A stretch of 64,000 nt of DNA, taken from positions 1 to 64,000 of the forward strand of contig NZ_JAFBEO010000005.1 of NCBI RefSeq assembly GCF_016908785.1, in the 5' to 3' direction. Origin of the DNA: Weissella uvarum. Lineage in GTDB: Bacteria > Bacillota > Bacilli > Lactobacillales > Lactobacillaceae. This document shows, one piece after another, positions 51,993 through 61,025 of this stretch (the first letter of the stretch is position 1; each line of letters begins with the position of its first letter). The position numbers and the translations under genes were made by a program. The notes under the pieces were generated by a model. It worked only from the letters and a program-made list of their open reading frames with translations, was not told the origin of the DNA and searched no databases.

Positions 51993-52404
51993 AGGTTCCT
52001 CCTCCGACTTGAAAAACAAGTAATCGGCGTTGGCGGGTTTTCGAATTCACAAACTGGATACTTTTACCACGCATCCCGTCAGCTCTCAGATGTAACACAA
52101 CTTCAGAGCTTGCCATCCAAGCACCAGGTAATTTCATTGATTGCATCCCCAAACCATTACTAAACAATATTTTCTTCTTATAAAAATAAATATCTGTCGT
52201 AGATCGACGATGCAAGTAGCGAATGCGAATACTATAAAAATGACGATCAAACCAGCGTTCAACCATACTAAAGCTTGAATCCTTGGGATAAGTCAGACTA
52301 AACGTTAGTGTCAACGTTACGACGATCCCCAGTACCACAACTAATTCTACCAATATAAAACCTTTCTTTCTTGCCCAACAGTGCTTTAGCTTATTTATTA
52401 TCAT
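51979..52404 (-). CDS. comGD: ComGD-like competence pseudopilin
   Basis: A 141-aa protein with KKGFILVELVVVLGIVVTLT, a prepilin cleavage site G-F with Glu at +5, followed by a soluble domain. Start at an ATG overlapping the comGC stop by 14 bp; no strong ribosome binding site, so translation is coupled. Confidence 0.8.
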   Translation of the reverse strand: MIINKLKHCWARKKGFILVELVVVLGIVVTLTLTFSLTYPKDSSFSMVERWFDRHFYSIRIRYLHRRSTTDIYFYKKKILFSNGLGMQSMKLPGAWMASSEVVLHLRADGMRGKSIQFVNSKTRQRRLLVFQVGGGTYAWR

Positions 52405-52699
52405 CAAGGACAATCTTATCGCGTTCAATCTGACGCACTTGTTCTGCAGTTAGATAACCTTTTGCTTGCATATTCGTTGTTGTCAGGGCTGGTTCATCTG
52501 GATAATGCTCTTTATAGAGTGCCACTTGATGTCTAATCGTCTGACGAAAAGCAGTCTTTTGCTTCTCTTGCGCAAATTGACGTAAGTGATTAATATTTGG
52601 CAAAACCAATAACATCAGTAAACTCATAATAAACAAAGTCGTAATGATTTCAATAAGGGTAAAACCCGCCCGTTTTTTTAATTTCTGCCAGCTAATCAT
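52391..52699 (-). CDS. comGC: Major competence pseudopilin ComGC
   Basis: A 102-aa protein with the classic class 3 signal KKRAG-FTLIEIITTLFIMSLLMLLVLPNI. ComGC forms the transformation pilus fibre. It overlaps the comGB stop by 4 bp. Confidence 0.92.
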   Translation of the reverse strand: MISWQKLKKRAGFTLIEIITTLFIMSLLMLLVLPNINHLRQFAQEKQKTAFRQTIRHQVALYKEHYPDEPALTTTNMQAKGYLTAEQVRQIERDKIVLDDNK

Positions 52700-53661
52700 T
52701 TTCCTGGTAACCCCTCAATCGTTTGATAATTTGGCAACAAAAATTCACCATACAGGCCAATAATACAAATACCAATCAACATAAATAGTAGTGGTTGCGA
52801 TAACTGTAAATACAATAAGATGTTTTGTTCCAACTCTCTTTGCAATTCTTTAGCAAAATGCAACAATGATAAGCCCACCTTTTCAGATGTTTGCCCGACA
52901 TCAAATAAAGATTGAATTCCTTTTGGCAAGCAGTGCAAAAACTGCAAGACTTCTGATAACGGACGGCCCTGATCTAAGGCTTGTTTAACTGCATTTTCTA
53001 AAGTCGCATATGATCGTAGCGTTCTCAAAACCGGTTGTTGCTCAAAAATCAACAGAATATCAGCTAAATTCACGCCGGCTTTGATGAGACATCCCATTTG
53101 AAAACATAGTTGCACTTGTAAATTGGTTCGCCATAGGTCACTCAGACCTGGCACATATTGCACCCACCAACTTAACTGCGGGTGCCACTTCCATCCAGCA
53201 ATCATGATACCTAAACCAGCACCCATCCACCCCCATATCCAACCATTACTAAGATCTAAGGTTTGCTTAGAAAATTGATGCACAAAATAAAAAGTTAAAA
53301 CTAAGATAAGCCCTAACAAAAACAAGGGATAACTTGCCAGTTGCCAAAATTTTCGGACATATTGATGATGATGCCGTTCGCGTTGCCCTAATTGATTTAA
53401 ATAAGCAATCAATTCACCGTGTAATTCAACGAAATATAATTCTGCAACAAGTTTTTGATCTACAAAAGGTTTGAGAGCATCTTTTAACGCCTTGCCAGCT
53501 TGTAATTCTGACATAATGTATTGAAAATCCGCTCCCCACAATCGTTTTTGTTGCATCATCAATTGCAACGCTGTCATCAGATCGAACCCATTATCCAATA
53601 ATCGCCCTAATCGAATAAAGAATTCAGCTTGTTGTTTACGCCGCCATCTTTTTGTACGCAA
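52696..53661 (-). CDS. comGB: Competence pilus assembly membrane protein ComGB
   Basis: A 321-aa GspF-family polytopic membrane protein that anchors the assembly ATPase. It has several hydrophobic segments (for example SYPLFLLGLILVLTFYFV, and QPLLFMLIGICIIGLYGEF) and the usual FDVGQTSEKVGLSL region. It follows comGA by 4 nt. Confidence 0.9.
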   Translation of the reverse strand: MRTKRWRRKQQAEFFIRLGRLLDNGFDLMTALQLMMQQKRLWGADFQYIMSELQAGKALKDALKPFVDQKLVAELYFVELHGELIAYLNQLGQRERHHHQYVRKFWQLASYPLFLLGLILVLTFYFVHQFSKQTLDLSNGWIWGWMGAGLGIMIAGWKWHPQLSWWVQYVPGLSDLWRTNLQVQLCFQMGCLIKAGVNLADILLIFEQQPVLRTLRSYATLENAVKQALDQGRPLSEVLQFLHCLPKGIQSLFDVGQTSEKVGLSLLHFAKELQRELEQNILLYLQLSQPLLFMLIGICIIGLYGEFLLPNYQTIEGLPGK

Positions 53662-53665
53662 TTTA

Positions 53666-54508
53666 TCACCTCACAAGTTCAACGTCAAAATTCACATGCT
53701 GATTTTGCCGCTTTTGGAAAGCTAAACCAGTCAACGCATAGCTTAAATCCTGGCGATTTATCCCAAGATTTAATAAACGTTGCCGCATTCCCTCTAAATT
53801 AAGCGCATGCATTGTCGTTAAAATACAATGCCCTGTTAAGGCAGCTTGTACCACCAGTTGAGCTGTTTGCGCATCCCGAATTTCTCCAATAACAATCACA
53901 TGCGGGTGATGCCGTAAAGCCAATTTAAATAAACTGGCGTATGTCATTTGGGCTAATTGATTAACCTGCAATTGCAAAACATGTCTTTGTTCAATTTCTA
54001 CTGGATCTTCAATTGATAAAACAATTTGTTCATGTAAATAATGTTGTACTAAGCAGGCTAAAGTCGTCGATTTTCCAGCCCCCATCGCCCCACCAATCAG
54101 AAATAGCCCGTTTTTTTGCTGCAAAGCTTGTCCAAATGCCATGAAGGCAGCATTTTGAATTAACTGCGTTTGTATCATTCGAACTGGATAAATAATCCGT
54201 AATACCAACGACTCCGTTTGTTTAAAATCTCCAACTGCAGATATGCGTAACTGCAGTGTTTGTGATGTCAACTCATAACACCAGTGCCCAGCTTGCGGCC
54301 TTCTTGTTTCTGCTAAATTCAAATGAGCCTGAAATTTAATAAAACGGATTAATGCCATTCCTTGCATGTACGGAAGCGTTTCGAAGCTTGTTTGGCCATC
54401 AGGCAATAAATACATGACCGCGATGGTTTGTGCTTCAACTTTTAAATAAATATCACTCACCTGTTTCGTGACTGCCTTTTGTAGTATTTGTCTAAATAAA
54501 TCTTCCAC
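53666..54508 (-). CDS. comGA: Competence pilus assembly ATPase ComGA
   Basis: GspE/PilT-family ATPase that powers pseudopilus assembly. The 280-aa protein has Walker A GGAMGAGKST (139-148), the Asp box region VIVIGEIRDAQTA, and a His box (TTMHA). It starts at GTG, with AGGAGGTGAG just upstream. It is the first gene of the seven-gene comG operon. I do not see a CIN box or ComK box before it. Confidence 0.93.
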   Translation of the reverse strand: MEDLFRQILQKAVTKQVSDIYLKVEAQTIAVMYLLPDGQTSFETLPYMQGMALIRFIKFQAHLNLAETRRPQAGHWCYELTSQTLQLRISAVGDFKQTESLVLRIIYPVRMIQTQLIQNAAFMAFGQALQQKNGLFLIGGAMGAGKSTTLACLVQHYLHEQIVLSIEDPVEIEQRHVLQLQVNQLAQMTYASLFKLALRHHPHVIVIGEIRDAQTAQLVVQAALTGHCILTTMHALNLEGMRQRLLNLGINRQDLSYALTGLAFQKRQNQHVNFDVELVR

Positions 54509-54562
54509 ACACTCACCTCCTCAAATAGCAAGAATAAAGACCATCGCCGGACTAATTTTTGC

Positions 54563-54596
54563 AAAAAAAAAAAGCAACTCCAAACTAGGAGTTGCT
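54563..54596 (-). terminator. Terminator of the purine permease gene
   Basis: On the minus strand AGCAACTCC and GGAGTTGCT form a perfect 9-bp stem, followed by a run of eleven T. Confidence 0.93.
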
Positions 54597-54605
54597 TCAT
54601 TAATT

Positions 54606-56060
54606 TTAACCCAAGGCCATTGAAATGAAATTCAATAAAAACAATAAGGTCACTACCCACAAAACTGGGCTAATTTGTTTGAATTGACGCTTTACTGATT
54701 TAATCAAAATATAGAAAATAAATCCAGCCGCAATTCCATAAGAAATTGAATATGAAAAGGCCATAAATGCTGAAGTAAAGAATGCTGGAATTGCAATGTC
54801 GATATCATCCCAATCAATCAACTTGAATTCATTCATCATCGAAATACCAACGATAACCAAGATTGGCGCCGTTGCGACGCTTGGAATCACATTCACCAAA
54901 GGAGCTGCTATGAAGGCAAGTGCAAAGCCAATTGCAACTACGACTGACGTTAAGCCGGTCCGACCACCAGCTTTAATTCCAGTCGAAGATTCAATAAATG
55001 TGGTTGTATTTGAAGTTCCCAAAATTCCGGCAAACATCGTCGCAAATGTATCAGCAACGAGTCCCCGATCCATCTTAGACTTAAAACCTTTACCTTCATA
55101 AAATTCTTTTTGGTCTGCCTTTGAGAAGATTCCCGTTGACATACCAGTTCCGATAAAGGTTCCAATCGCATCAAATAATCCTGACAAGCCCATTGAAAAG
55201 ACTGTTAAAATCACCACCAAAATATGTTTAGGTGTTGTAAACATTGACCAGAGGCCTTGAGGTCCAAGCGCTTGGCCAAAAATTGATCCAAAATCTTTAA
55301 AGGTTGTTCCGAATGATCCAAGCGCATCAATATGCGTGTTTGTAACCCCCATTGGAATTCCAATTAATGTCGTTGCAGCCACAGAAATCAAAAATGCTGC
55401 TGGGACGTTCATCACTACCAATAATACCAAAATAATAAATCCAATTAGAGCCAGTACAACCGGTGCTGCTTTGAAATTAGTTAATTGTGGTGTAATCCCA
55501 CCATTTGCCAACATCGTATCAATCGACTTCACCGCCATACCAGGAGTATAGGGCTTGTTATTAATTGACGTGATATTGGAAGGATCAATCACAAAATTTA
55601 AGAAGCCTGAATTTTTTAATCCAATATAGGCAATAAATAATCCGATTCCGGCTGAAATCGCATGCTTCAACTGATCAGGAATCGCTTTAACAATCGCAGA
55701 ACGCAATTTGGTTAAGGTGATAAACACATCAACTAATCCAACTAAGAAGACCATTCCTAACGCTTGTTGCCAAGTAAAGCCCAAGCCAAACACAATTGTG
55801 TACGTAAACATCGCTTGCATCCCAATTGATGGTGCTAATGCATACGGCAAGTTCGCAAATAACCCCATAATTAACGTTCCAATAATCGCCGTTAAAATGG
55901 TGGCCAAAAACACACCCTGACTAGGCATACCAGTCAATGATAAGACAGCTGGATTCAAAAAGATAATATAAGCCATTGCTACAAAGGTTGTGATACCGGC
56001 AATAACTTCTGTTTTTACCGATGTGTTATTCTCTTTGAGCTTAAAAATACGTTCTAACAT
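54606..56060 (-). CDS. pbuG: AzgA-family guanine/hypoxanthine permease
   Basis: NCS2-family purine:proton symporter for salvage. The 484-aa protein has about 12-14 transmembrane segments, MPSQGVFLATILTAIIGTLIMG, the QAMFTYTIVFGLGFTW region, and IGTFIGTGMSTG. It belongs to the PbuG/AzgA clade; the substrate (guanine, hypoxanthine or adenine) is not decided by sequence. Its leader holds a promoter with a PurBox core and an attenuator-like terminator. SD GGAAAGGA precedes the ATG. Confidence 0.88.
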   Translation of the reverse strand: MLERIFKLKENNTSVKTEVIAGITTFVAMAYIIFLNPAVLSLTGMPSQGVFLATILTAIIGTLIMGLFANLPYALAPSIGMQAMFTYTIVFGLGFTWQQALGMVFLVGLVDVFITLTKLRSAIVKAIPDQLKHAISAGIGLFIAYIGLKNSGFLNFVIDPSNITSINNKPYTPGMAVKSIDTMLANGGITPQLTNFKAAPVVLALIGFIILVLLVVMNVPAAFLISVAATTLIGIPMGVTNTHIDALGSFGTTFKDFGSIFGQALGPQGLWSMFTTPKHILVVILTVFSMGLSGLFDAIGTFIGTGMSTGIFSKADQKEFYEGKGFKSKMDRGLVADTFATMFAGILGTSNTTTFIESSTGIKAGGRTGLTSVVVAIGFALAFIAAPLVNVIPSVATAPILVIVGISMMNEFKLIDWDDIDIAIPAFFTSAFMAFSYSISYGIAAGFIFYILIKSVKRQFKQISPVLWVVTLLFLLNFISMALG

Positions 56061-56120
56061 GATTTCCTTTCCACTACACCCTTCGCCGTATGCGTTCTTA
56101 CCAACAGCAAAAAGCGTGAG

Positions 56121-56154
56121 AAAAAGAAAACGACATAGTAAAAACTATGTCGTT
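56121..56154 (-). terminator. Attenuator-like terminator in the purine permease leader
   Basis: On the minus strand AACGACATAG and CTATGTCGTT form a perfect 10-bp hairpin followed by TTTTCTTTTT, between the promoter and the permease start. Upstream GTCGTTA (56198-56204) is complementary to TAACGAC of the left arm, giving a possible antiterminator. Confidence 0.75.
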
Positions 56155-56155
56155 A

Positions 56156-56161
56156 GTTCGG
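56156..56161 (-). promoter_or_regulatory. PurBox-like core 2 in the permease leader
   Basis: On the minus strand AAAGCCGAACTAA matches the PurBox consensus (AWWWCCGAACWWT) at most positions. It lies about 80 bp from the copy at 56242-56247 and in opposite orientation. Confidence 0.5.
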
Positions 56162-56227
56162 CTTTTGTTCACGGATTCAGTCTGTGGCAAAACACGTTAA
56201 CGACTAAACATTACTTTACAAATATCT

Positions 56228-56256
56228 ATAATAGTATTTTCCCGAACATTGGTCAA
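56228..56256 (-). promoter_or_regulatory. Promoter of the purine permease with PurBox-like core
   Basis: On the minus strand TTGACC (56251-56256) and TATTAT (56228-56233) are separated by exactly 17 bp. The spacer carries the PurBox core CCGAAC on the plus strand (56242-56247, TTTTCCCGAACATT), where PurR-type regulators bind in Firmicutes. Confidence 0.65.
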
Positions 56257-56257
56257 T

Positions 56258-56294
56258 AAAAAAGAAGCAATTTATCATAAATTGCTTCTTTTTT
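56258..56294. terminator. Terminator of yebC
   Basis: AAAAAAGAAGCAATTTAT and ATAAATTGCTTCTTTTTT form a very long perfect hairpin with a one-base loop centre, with T runs on both strands. Confidence 0.92.
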
Positions 56295-56296
56295 GA

Positions 56297-57019
56297 TTAT
56301 TCAGCTGTTGTATATACGGCAGAAACATCATCATTGTCTTCTAGTTCATCAACTAAGTTTGCCAATGTTTCTTGCTTGTCCTCAGGTACGGCCACAGGAT
56401 TTTGTGGAATCATGGTTACTTCAGCAGTTTCAAAGGTATACCCTTTGTCAGCCAATGCATCACGAACATCCTTAAAGTCTTGCTTATCAGTGTAGATTTC
56501 GAATTGATCATCGTAAGTCTTCACATCTTCGGCACCTGCTTCAATTGCATCTTCAAAGACTTGATCTTCATCAAGATCAGAATCTTCATCACGTGTAATT
56601 TCCAAGTAACCCTTACGATCAAATTGGAATGACACTGAACCAGAAGTTCCTAGTTCACCACCAAAGTGCTTGAAACTAGCACGCACTGATGAAGCTGTAC
56701 GGTTTGTGTTATCAGTCAAAGCTTCAACCAACACTGCAACACCGGCTGGTCCATATCCTTCATAGACCAATTCTTGATAGTTCGCACCATCTGCCCCAGA
56801 AGCCTTATCCAACGCACGTTGGATGTTTTCCTTAGGCATGTTAGCAGCCTTAGCCTTATCCATTACTAAACGTAAAGTGGCGTTTGAATCTGGATCAGCA
56901 CCACCTTCTTTAGCAACTGTATACAAGTCACGTGATAGCTTTTGGAAAATCTTACCACGCTTAGCATCTTGAGCGTTTTTACGCCCTTGAATGTTATGCC
57001 ATTTACTGTGTCCTGACAT
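56297..57019 (-). CDS. yebC: YebC/TACO1-family regulatory or ribosome-associated protein
   Basis: A 240-aa protein starting with [24 protein letters not shown] and having three alpha/beta domains, normal for YebC/PmpR. The family includes transcription regulators and, as recently proposed, translation factors that act on proline-rich stalls. Confidence 0.94.
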   Translation of the reverse strand: MSGHSKWHNIQGRKNAQDAKRGKIFQKLSRDLYTVAKEGGADPDSNATLRLVMDKAKAANMPKENIQRALDKASGADGANYQELVYEGYGPAGVAVLVEALTDNTNRTASSVRASFKHFGGELGTSGSVSFQFDRKGYLEITRDEDSDLDEDQVFEDAIEAGAEDVKTYDDQFEIYTDKQDFKDVRDALADKGYTFETAEVTMIPQNPVAVPEDKQETLANLVDELEDNDDVSAVYTTAE

Positions 57020-57113
57020 GTCAAATACCCCTTTTCATTAAACTATTCAATATAAGCATTGGCTTTTTATTCAAGACAAAATTAGCCAACATTACACTAT
57101 TGTAAGATTAATT

Positions 57114-59579
57114 TTAACTCTCAAAATCAACCGGTGTCAAGCCTGCCATTCCAATATTCGGGTCAATCGTTCCGGCTTGAATCATTGCCGTTGTCAAAAG
57201 CTTGTCATCATCAGGTGTCTTTGCTGCTACCGTCTCATCAGCCTTTGGCTTAATTGCCTTCTCATTTTCAGATTGTATCTGCGCTACTGGTGCTTGCTGC
57301 CCCGTTTCTTTCAGGCTCCCCTGTTGTTTTAAACGCTCTTGCAACGTCGTTTTACGCATCGTTCCTTCATTTTGCGCAGCTTGTGCAAAAGCAGCCGGTT
57401 CACCTAATAAGACCAGTGATTCACTGGCTCGTGTTAAACCAGTATACAACAGATTTCGTTGTAGCATGCGCGAGAATTGGCGAACCATTGGCATGATAAC
57501 AAGTTTGTATTCAGATCCTTGGGCCTTATGAATAGTCGTCGCATAAGCCAAAGCCAATTGATTCAAATCTTGGCGTCCATAATCAACATCCCCAGTATCA
57601 AATGCGACACTGACTTTATCTTTCTTATCTGGATTATCAGCATCTTTTGCTAACAGGATTGATTTAATATAGCCGATATCACCATTAAAGACATTATTCT
57701 CAGGGTTATTACTAGTTTGCATGACTTTATCACCAACCCGCAAGATATAACTCTGATCACCCATTTTAATCGGTAATTCACGTTTCTTTGGACTAGCTGG
57801 GTTGAATATATCTTGAGCCAATGTATTCAATTGATGCACGCCCGCCCCAGTTTTGTACATGGGTGATAAGATTTGCATATCCGCAACTGAAAAGCCCTTA
57901 TCACGCCATGATTCCCCAATTTTTCGAATTAATTTTGGAATCGTCTGAACATCTGCATTAAAAAAGGAACGATCTGATTGCTGTACTTGAAAATCTGCTG
58001 GCAATTGTCCGGATTTAACCGCTTGCGCTAACGCGATAATCGAAGAACCTTTACCTTGACGATAAATCACATCTAATTCACGATAGTTCAAGAGACCGCT
58101 AGCTAAAATGTCATAAAACACCCGACCTGGACCAACAGAAGGCAATTGATCCTTATCGCCAACTAAAATTAATTGCATCCCCATCGGAACTGCTGATAAT
58201 AGCAGGGCGAAAAGCTCTGTATCCACCATCGACATTTCATCGACAATCAAAATTTTCCCTTCAAGTTCTTCAATTTCTAATTCATCACGACTTTCACGAC
58301 CCGTGATGCCAAGTAAACGGTGGATGGTTGAGGCGGGCATGCCAGTCGCCTCAGATAGACGCTTAGCGGCACGTCCCGTCGGTGCTGCTAGTAAGATACT
58401 ATTTGAAATTTCATCTTGCTTAAAGCCATCACTCTGTTCAAGTAACTTAAAAGTTTTTACAATACCATTTAAAATAGTCGTTTTACCCGTTCCTGGTCCA
58501 CCAGTTAAGATAAATAAATTACTAGTCAAAGCTGAAATAATTGCCTCAGTTTGGTTTTCATCATATTCAAAAGTATTCTGTTTAGCGACAATCTTTAACT
58601 TTTCAACAACTTGCTTGCGTGTAAAATGCGCCGTTTTCAAATGAGTCAACCGTAGTAATTTCTCGGCAATTGTCCGTTCTGCATCATAGATTGGCTTGAT
58701 ATACAGATGTTCGCCTTCTGCAACAATCAGACCAGCCTGAGTCAGTTTCAGTAGAGCTGTTTGAATTAAGTCCGAACTAATCGGTTGATTTTGGCTTTGC
58801 TCTAAGAGCTGCTGCGTACCGCGTAATAAATCAGCTACTAACATATACGTATCACCCGACTCAAACGTGGCCGTATTCATAGTATCAAGCACGGCTGCTT
58901 GAATCCGCCGTTCATCATTAGCCGGAATACCTTGATCAAGGGCAATTTCGTCCATCCGTTTAAAACTCACACCATTAATATCAGCAACTAACTGATATGG
59001 ATTTTGTTCTAGGATGGTTAGAGTTTTACTCTGATATTTTTCATAAATTTCACTCGCCAAATTAGTACTAAATCCATATTCATTCAGTGATAAAATTGCT
59101 CTTTCCACCCCTTCAGATTCTGATAAACGCTTGACCAGCGTCTCTTGGACACGCTTAGGTAGTTGCAAACTATCCAAAACATGCTCATCATCCAAGATTT
59201 TATCAACAGCATTAACACCCAGTTCATCAACGATTTTGGTTGCACTCGCTTTTCCAACACCAGGAAAGCGTTCACTTGAAAGGTACTCAATCACCCCTTT
59301 GGTTGAAGTGGCTGCTTGTCGTTGATATTTTTCGGCTAAAAATTGTTCACCATAACGCGCATGCGTTGTTATCCGGCCTGAAAATTCATACGTCGCACCG
59401 GTTTGAATATCACCAAAATTTCCAGTAACTGTAATCTCATCTGCATCAAAATCAAAGTTCGTATCGTCAATTTGAACATTCAACACCTTATAGAAGGAAT
59501 CTTGCGCTGAAAAAATGACATGCTCAACGGTTCCGACCAATTGTGCCGCTTCAGTCGTCGGATTTTGTTGCAGACTCAT
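57114..59579 (-). CDS. recD2: RecD2-family ATP-dependent helicase
   Basis: 5'-3' helicase of the RecD2 type, not associated with RecBC. The 821-aa protein has an N-terminal OB-fold/HhH region (VGTVEHVIFSAQDSFYKV, FPGVGKASATKIVDELG), then Walker A GGPGTGKTTILNG, DEMSMVD, and the C-terminal YATTIHKAQGSEY motif. The start MSLQQNP is chosen because AGGTGG lies upstream and because it leaves a shorter overlap with the TPR gene (29 bp). The last 70 or so residues are Gln-rich and disordered. Confidence 0.93.
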   Translation of the reverse strand: MSLQQNPTTEAAQLVGTVEHVIFSAQDSFYKVLNVQIDDTNFDFDADEITVTGNFGDIQTGATYEFSGRITTHARYGEQFLAEKYQRQAATSTKGVIEYLSSERFPGVGKASATKIVDELGVNAVDKILDDEHVLDSLQLPKRVQETLVKRLSESEGVERAILSLNEYGFSTNLASEIYEKYQSKTLTILEQNPYQLVADINGVSFKRMDEIALDQGIPANDERRIQAAVLDTMNTATFESGDTYMLVADLLRGTQQLLEQSQNQPISSDLIQTALLKLTQAGLIVAEGEHLYIKPIYDAERTIAEKLLRLTHLKTAHFTRKQVVEKLKIVAKQNTFEYDENQTEAIISALTSNLFILTGGPGTGKTTILNGIVKTFKLLEQSDGFKQDEISNSILLAAPTGRAAKRLSEATGMPASTIHRLLGITGRESRDELEIEELEGKILIVDEMSMVDTELFALLLSAVPMGMQLILVGDKDQLPSVGPGRVFYDILASGLLNYRELDVIYRQGKGSSIIALAQAVKSGQLPADFQVQQSDRSFFNADVQTIPKLIRKIGESWRDKGFSVADMQILSPMYKTGAGVHQLNTLAQDIFNPASPKKRELPIKMGDQSYILRVGDKVMQTSNNPENNVFNGDIGYIKSILLAKDADNPDKKDKVSVAFDTGDVDYGRQDLNQLALAYATTIHKAQGSEYKLVIMPMVRQFSRMLQRNLLYTGLTRASESLVLLGEPAAFAQAAQNEGTMRKTTLQERLKQQGSLKETGQQAPVAQIQSENEKAIKPKADETVAAKTPDDDKLLTTAMIQAGTIDPNIGMAGLTPVDFES

Positions 59580-60231
59580 GTGTCTCTTCACCACCTGTCA
59601 TCACATTTACTAAATCATCCAATTGTTGCGTCTTCTGGGAAAATTGGCTTGCATCAAGGCGTTTTGCTTGTTCAAACCAAGGATTTTCTTGATGCTGTAC
59701 GGTCGCAATCAAGCCACGACCAAAGTTCGCTTCAAAATTATCTGGATCAACTGCTAATGCCTGCTCAAAAGCACGTGTTGCAGCAGCAAAATCATTAAGT
59801 GCTAACCAAATGTTGCCTAACAATACTTGTGCATCAGCGTCATCTGGTTGCTGATCAATCCCCGTTAAAGTAAAAGCTAGCGCTTGTTTGTAGTTTTTTT
59901 GCGCGTACCAACTCTGAGCTTGCATCATCGTTGCATCATGCGCCAATTTTGGATTATCGACTTTTTGGAAAAAATTTTGGGCTTCATGGTAGTGTCCCGC
60001 CGCATAATAGTTATTACCAACTGCATAGGCTAGATAGGCTTGTGCCTCGGCATTTGCCTCAAATAAGGTTAAACTTTTTAAGCCTAATTCTTCAGCTTGG
60101 ACAAAATTACCACTAGCCGTTAAAGCAGTCACTAAATCAGCATATGCTGCCCACTCATCAGGCTTATTCTCAATTTCCTCAACTAATTGATGTACTTGTT
60201 CTTGTAATTTTGCTTGCCGTTCCTCTGCCAT
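59551..60231 (-). CDS. Tetratricopeptide repeat protein
   Basis: A 226-aa protein with at least four TPR-like helix pairs (for example YYAAGHYHEAQNFFQKV, AQSWYAQKNYKQALAFTL, GNIWLALNDFAAATRAFEQAL). No signal peptide or membrane segment is present. The gene upstream of recD2 in lactic acid bacteria is often such a TPR protein; the partner is unknown. Confidence 0.85.
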   Translation of the reverse strand: MAEERQAKLQEQVHQLVEEIENKPDEWAAYADLVTALTASGNFVQAEELGLKSLTLFEANAEAQAYLAYAVGNNYYAAGHYHEAQNFFQKVDNPKLAHDATMMQAQSWYAQKNYKQALAFTLTGIDQQPDDADAQVLLGNIWLALNDFAAATRAFEQALAVDPDNFEANFGRGLIATVQHQENPWFEQAKRLDASQFSQKTQQLDDLVNVMTGGEETHESATKSDD

Positions 60232-60248
60232 TATTTGCCTCTTTTCAA

Positions 60249-60911
60249 CTAAACTGTATTTGATTTATCATGTTTCACATTCAGATAATCCACATCATTT
60301 CTCGTGAGTTCATGATAATGTTTTCCATCGTCTGTTTCTAAAATTGACGTACTCGTATTGTCTAAACCACCACGCTTACGAATATCTGCCATTGGCAATC
60401 CAAGTAAAGCGCCCATGCCAGCAGTCAAAGCCATTCCATGACTAAAGAACAACAGATTGACACCTTCGCCTCCATATTGCGCCACGGCCTCATCAACATC
60501 ATGAACGAAACGTTCCTGCACCTCTTCAAAGCTTTCTGAACCCGGTACCTGTTTGGCATCAAATTGGTCCGGATGATGCCGATAAGCATCATGCATTTCA
60601 GGATATTGGGACTTAACGTCTACAAAACGCATGCCTTCCCAAACCCCCATTCCAAATTCACGTAAACCTTCCAACGGCGTTAAGGGAATATCTTGGTGCA
60701 TCTGTTCAATTGTGACTTCGGCAGTCACATAAGCACGTTTGATTGGACTTGCAAAGGCATGTTTAAACGGAATATCTTCCAAATGCTTGGCCAATGCCTT
60801 CATTTGATCAAATGATTCTGGTAACAAGGGTGAATCCCCATTTGCGCCTTGAAAACGCCCCTCTTGGTTCCATTCTGTTTTTCCATGTCGAATAAAATAT
60901 AATTTAGTCAT
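60249..60911 (-). CDS. Histidine phosphatase (phosphoglycerate mutase family)
   Basis: A 220-aa protein with the phosphohistidine motif FIRHGKTEWN (Arg8, His9) and a second catalytic SHGM later in the sequence. This broad family includes phosphoglycerate mutase-like phosphatases of unknown substrate; the fold is sure, the substrate is not. A -10 box TATAAT is at 60948-60953. Confidence 0.85.
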   Translation of the reverse strand: MTKLYFIRHGKTEWNQEGRFQGANGDSPLLPESFDQMKALAKHLEDIPFKHAFASPIKRAYVTAEVTIEQMHQDIPLTPLEGLREFGMGVWEGMRFVDVKSQYPEMHDAYRHHPDQFDAKQVPGSESFEEVQERFVHDVDEAVAQYGGEGVNLLFFSHGMALTAGMGALLGLPMADIRKRGGLDNTSTSILETDDGKHYHELTRNDVDYLNVKHDKSNTV

Positions 60912-60947
60912 GTAATCGCCATACTCCCATTTTTTCTGTTACCTTCC

Positions 60948-60953
60948 ATTATA
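60948..60953 (-). promoter_or_regulatory. -10 box of the phosphatase-TPR-recD2 unit
   Basis: On the minus strand TATAAT lies about 40 nt before the phosphatase start, with no good -35 box. Confidence 0.5.
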
Positions 60954-60985
60954 AGCAAATTTTTCATAAAGCTCAGCCTTTTTCT

Positions 60986-61020
60986 AAAAAAAAGAACCTA
61001 ACGAGTCGTTAGATTCTTTT
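60986..61020 (-). terminator. Terminator of ileS
   Basis: On the minus strand AAAGAATCTAACG pairs with CGTTAGGTTCTTT around ACT, followed by eight T. The pairs include one wobble. Confidence 0.92.
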
Positions 61021-61025
61021 AAAGC

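Noticed and set aside
54509-54562. CIN box or ComK box before comGA
   Set aside because: A T-rich stretch and GCAAAAATTAG are present but neither TACGAATA nor AAAA-N5-TTTT pairs could be found.
56061-56230. Classical guanine riboswitch before the purine permease
   Set aside because: The conserved J1/2, J2/3 and loop sequences of the purine aptamer are not found; only a terminator and PurBox-like cores are visible.
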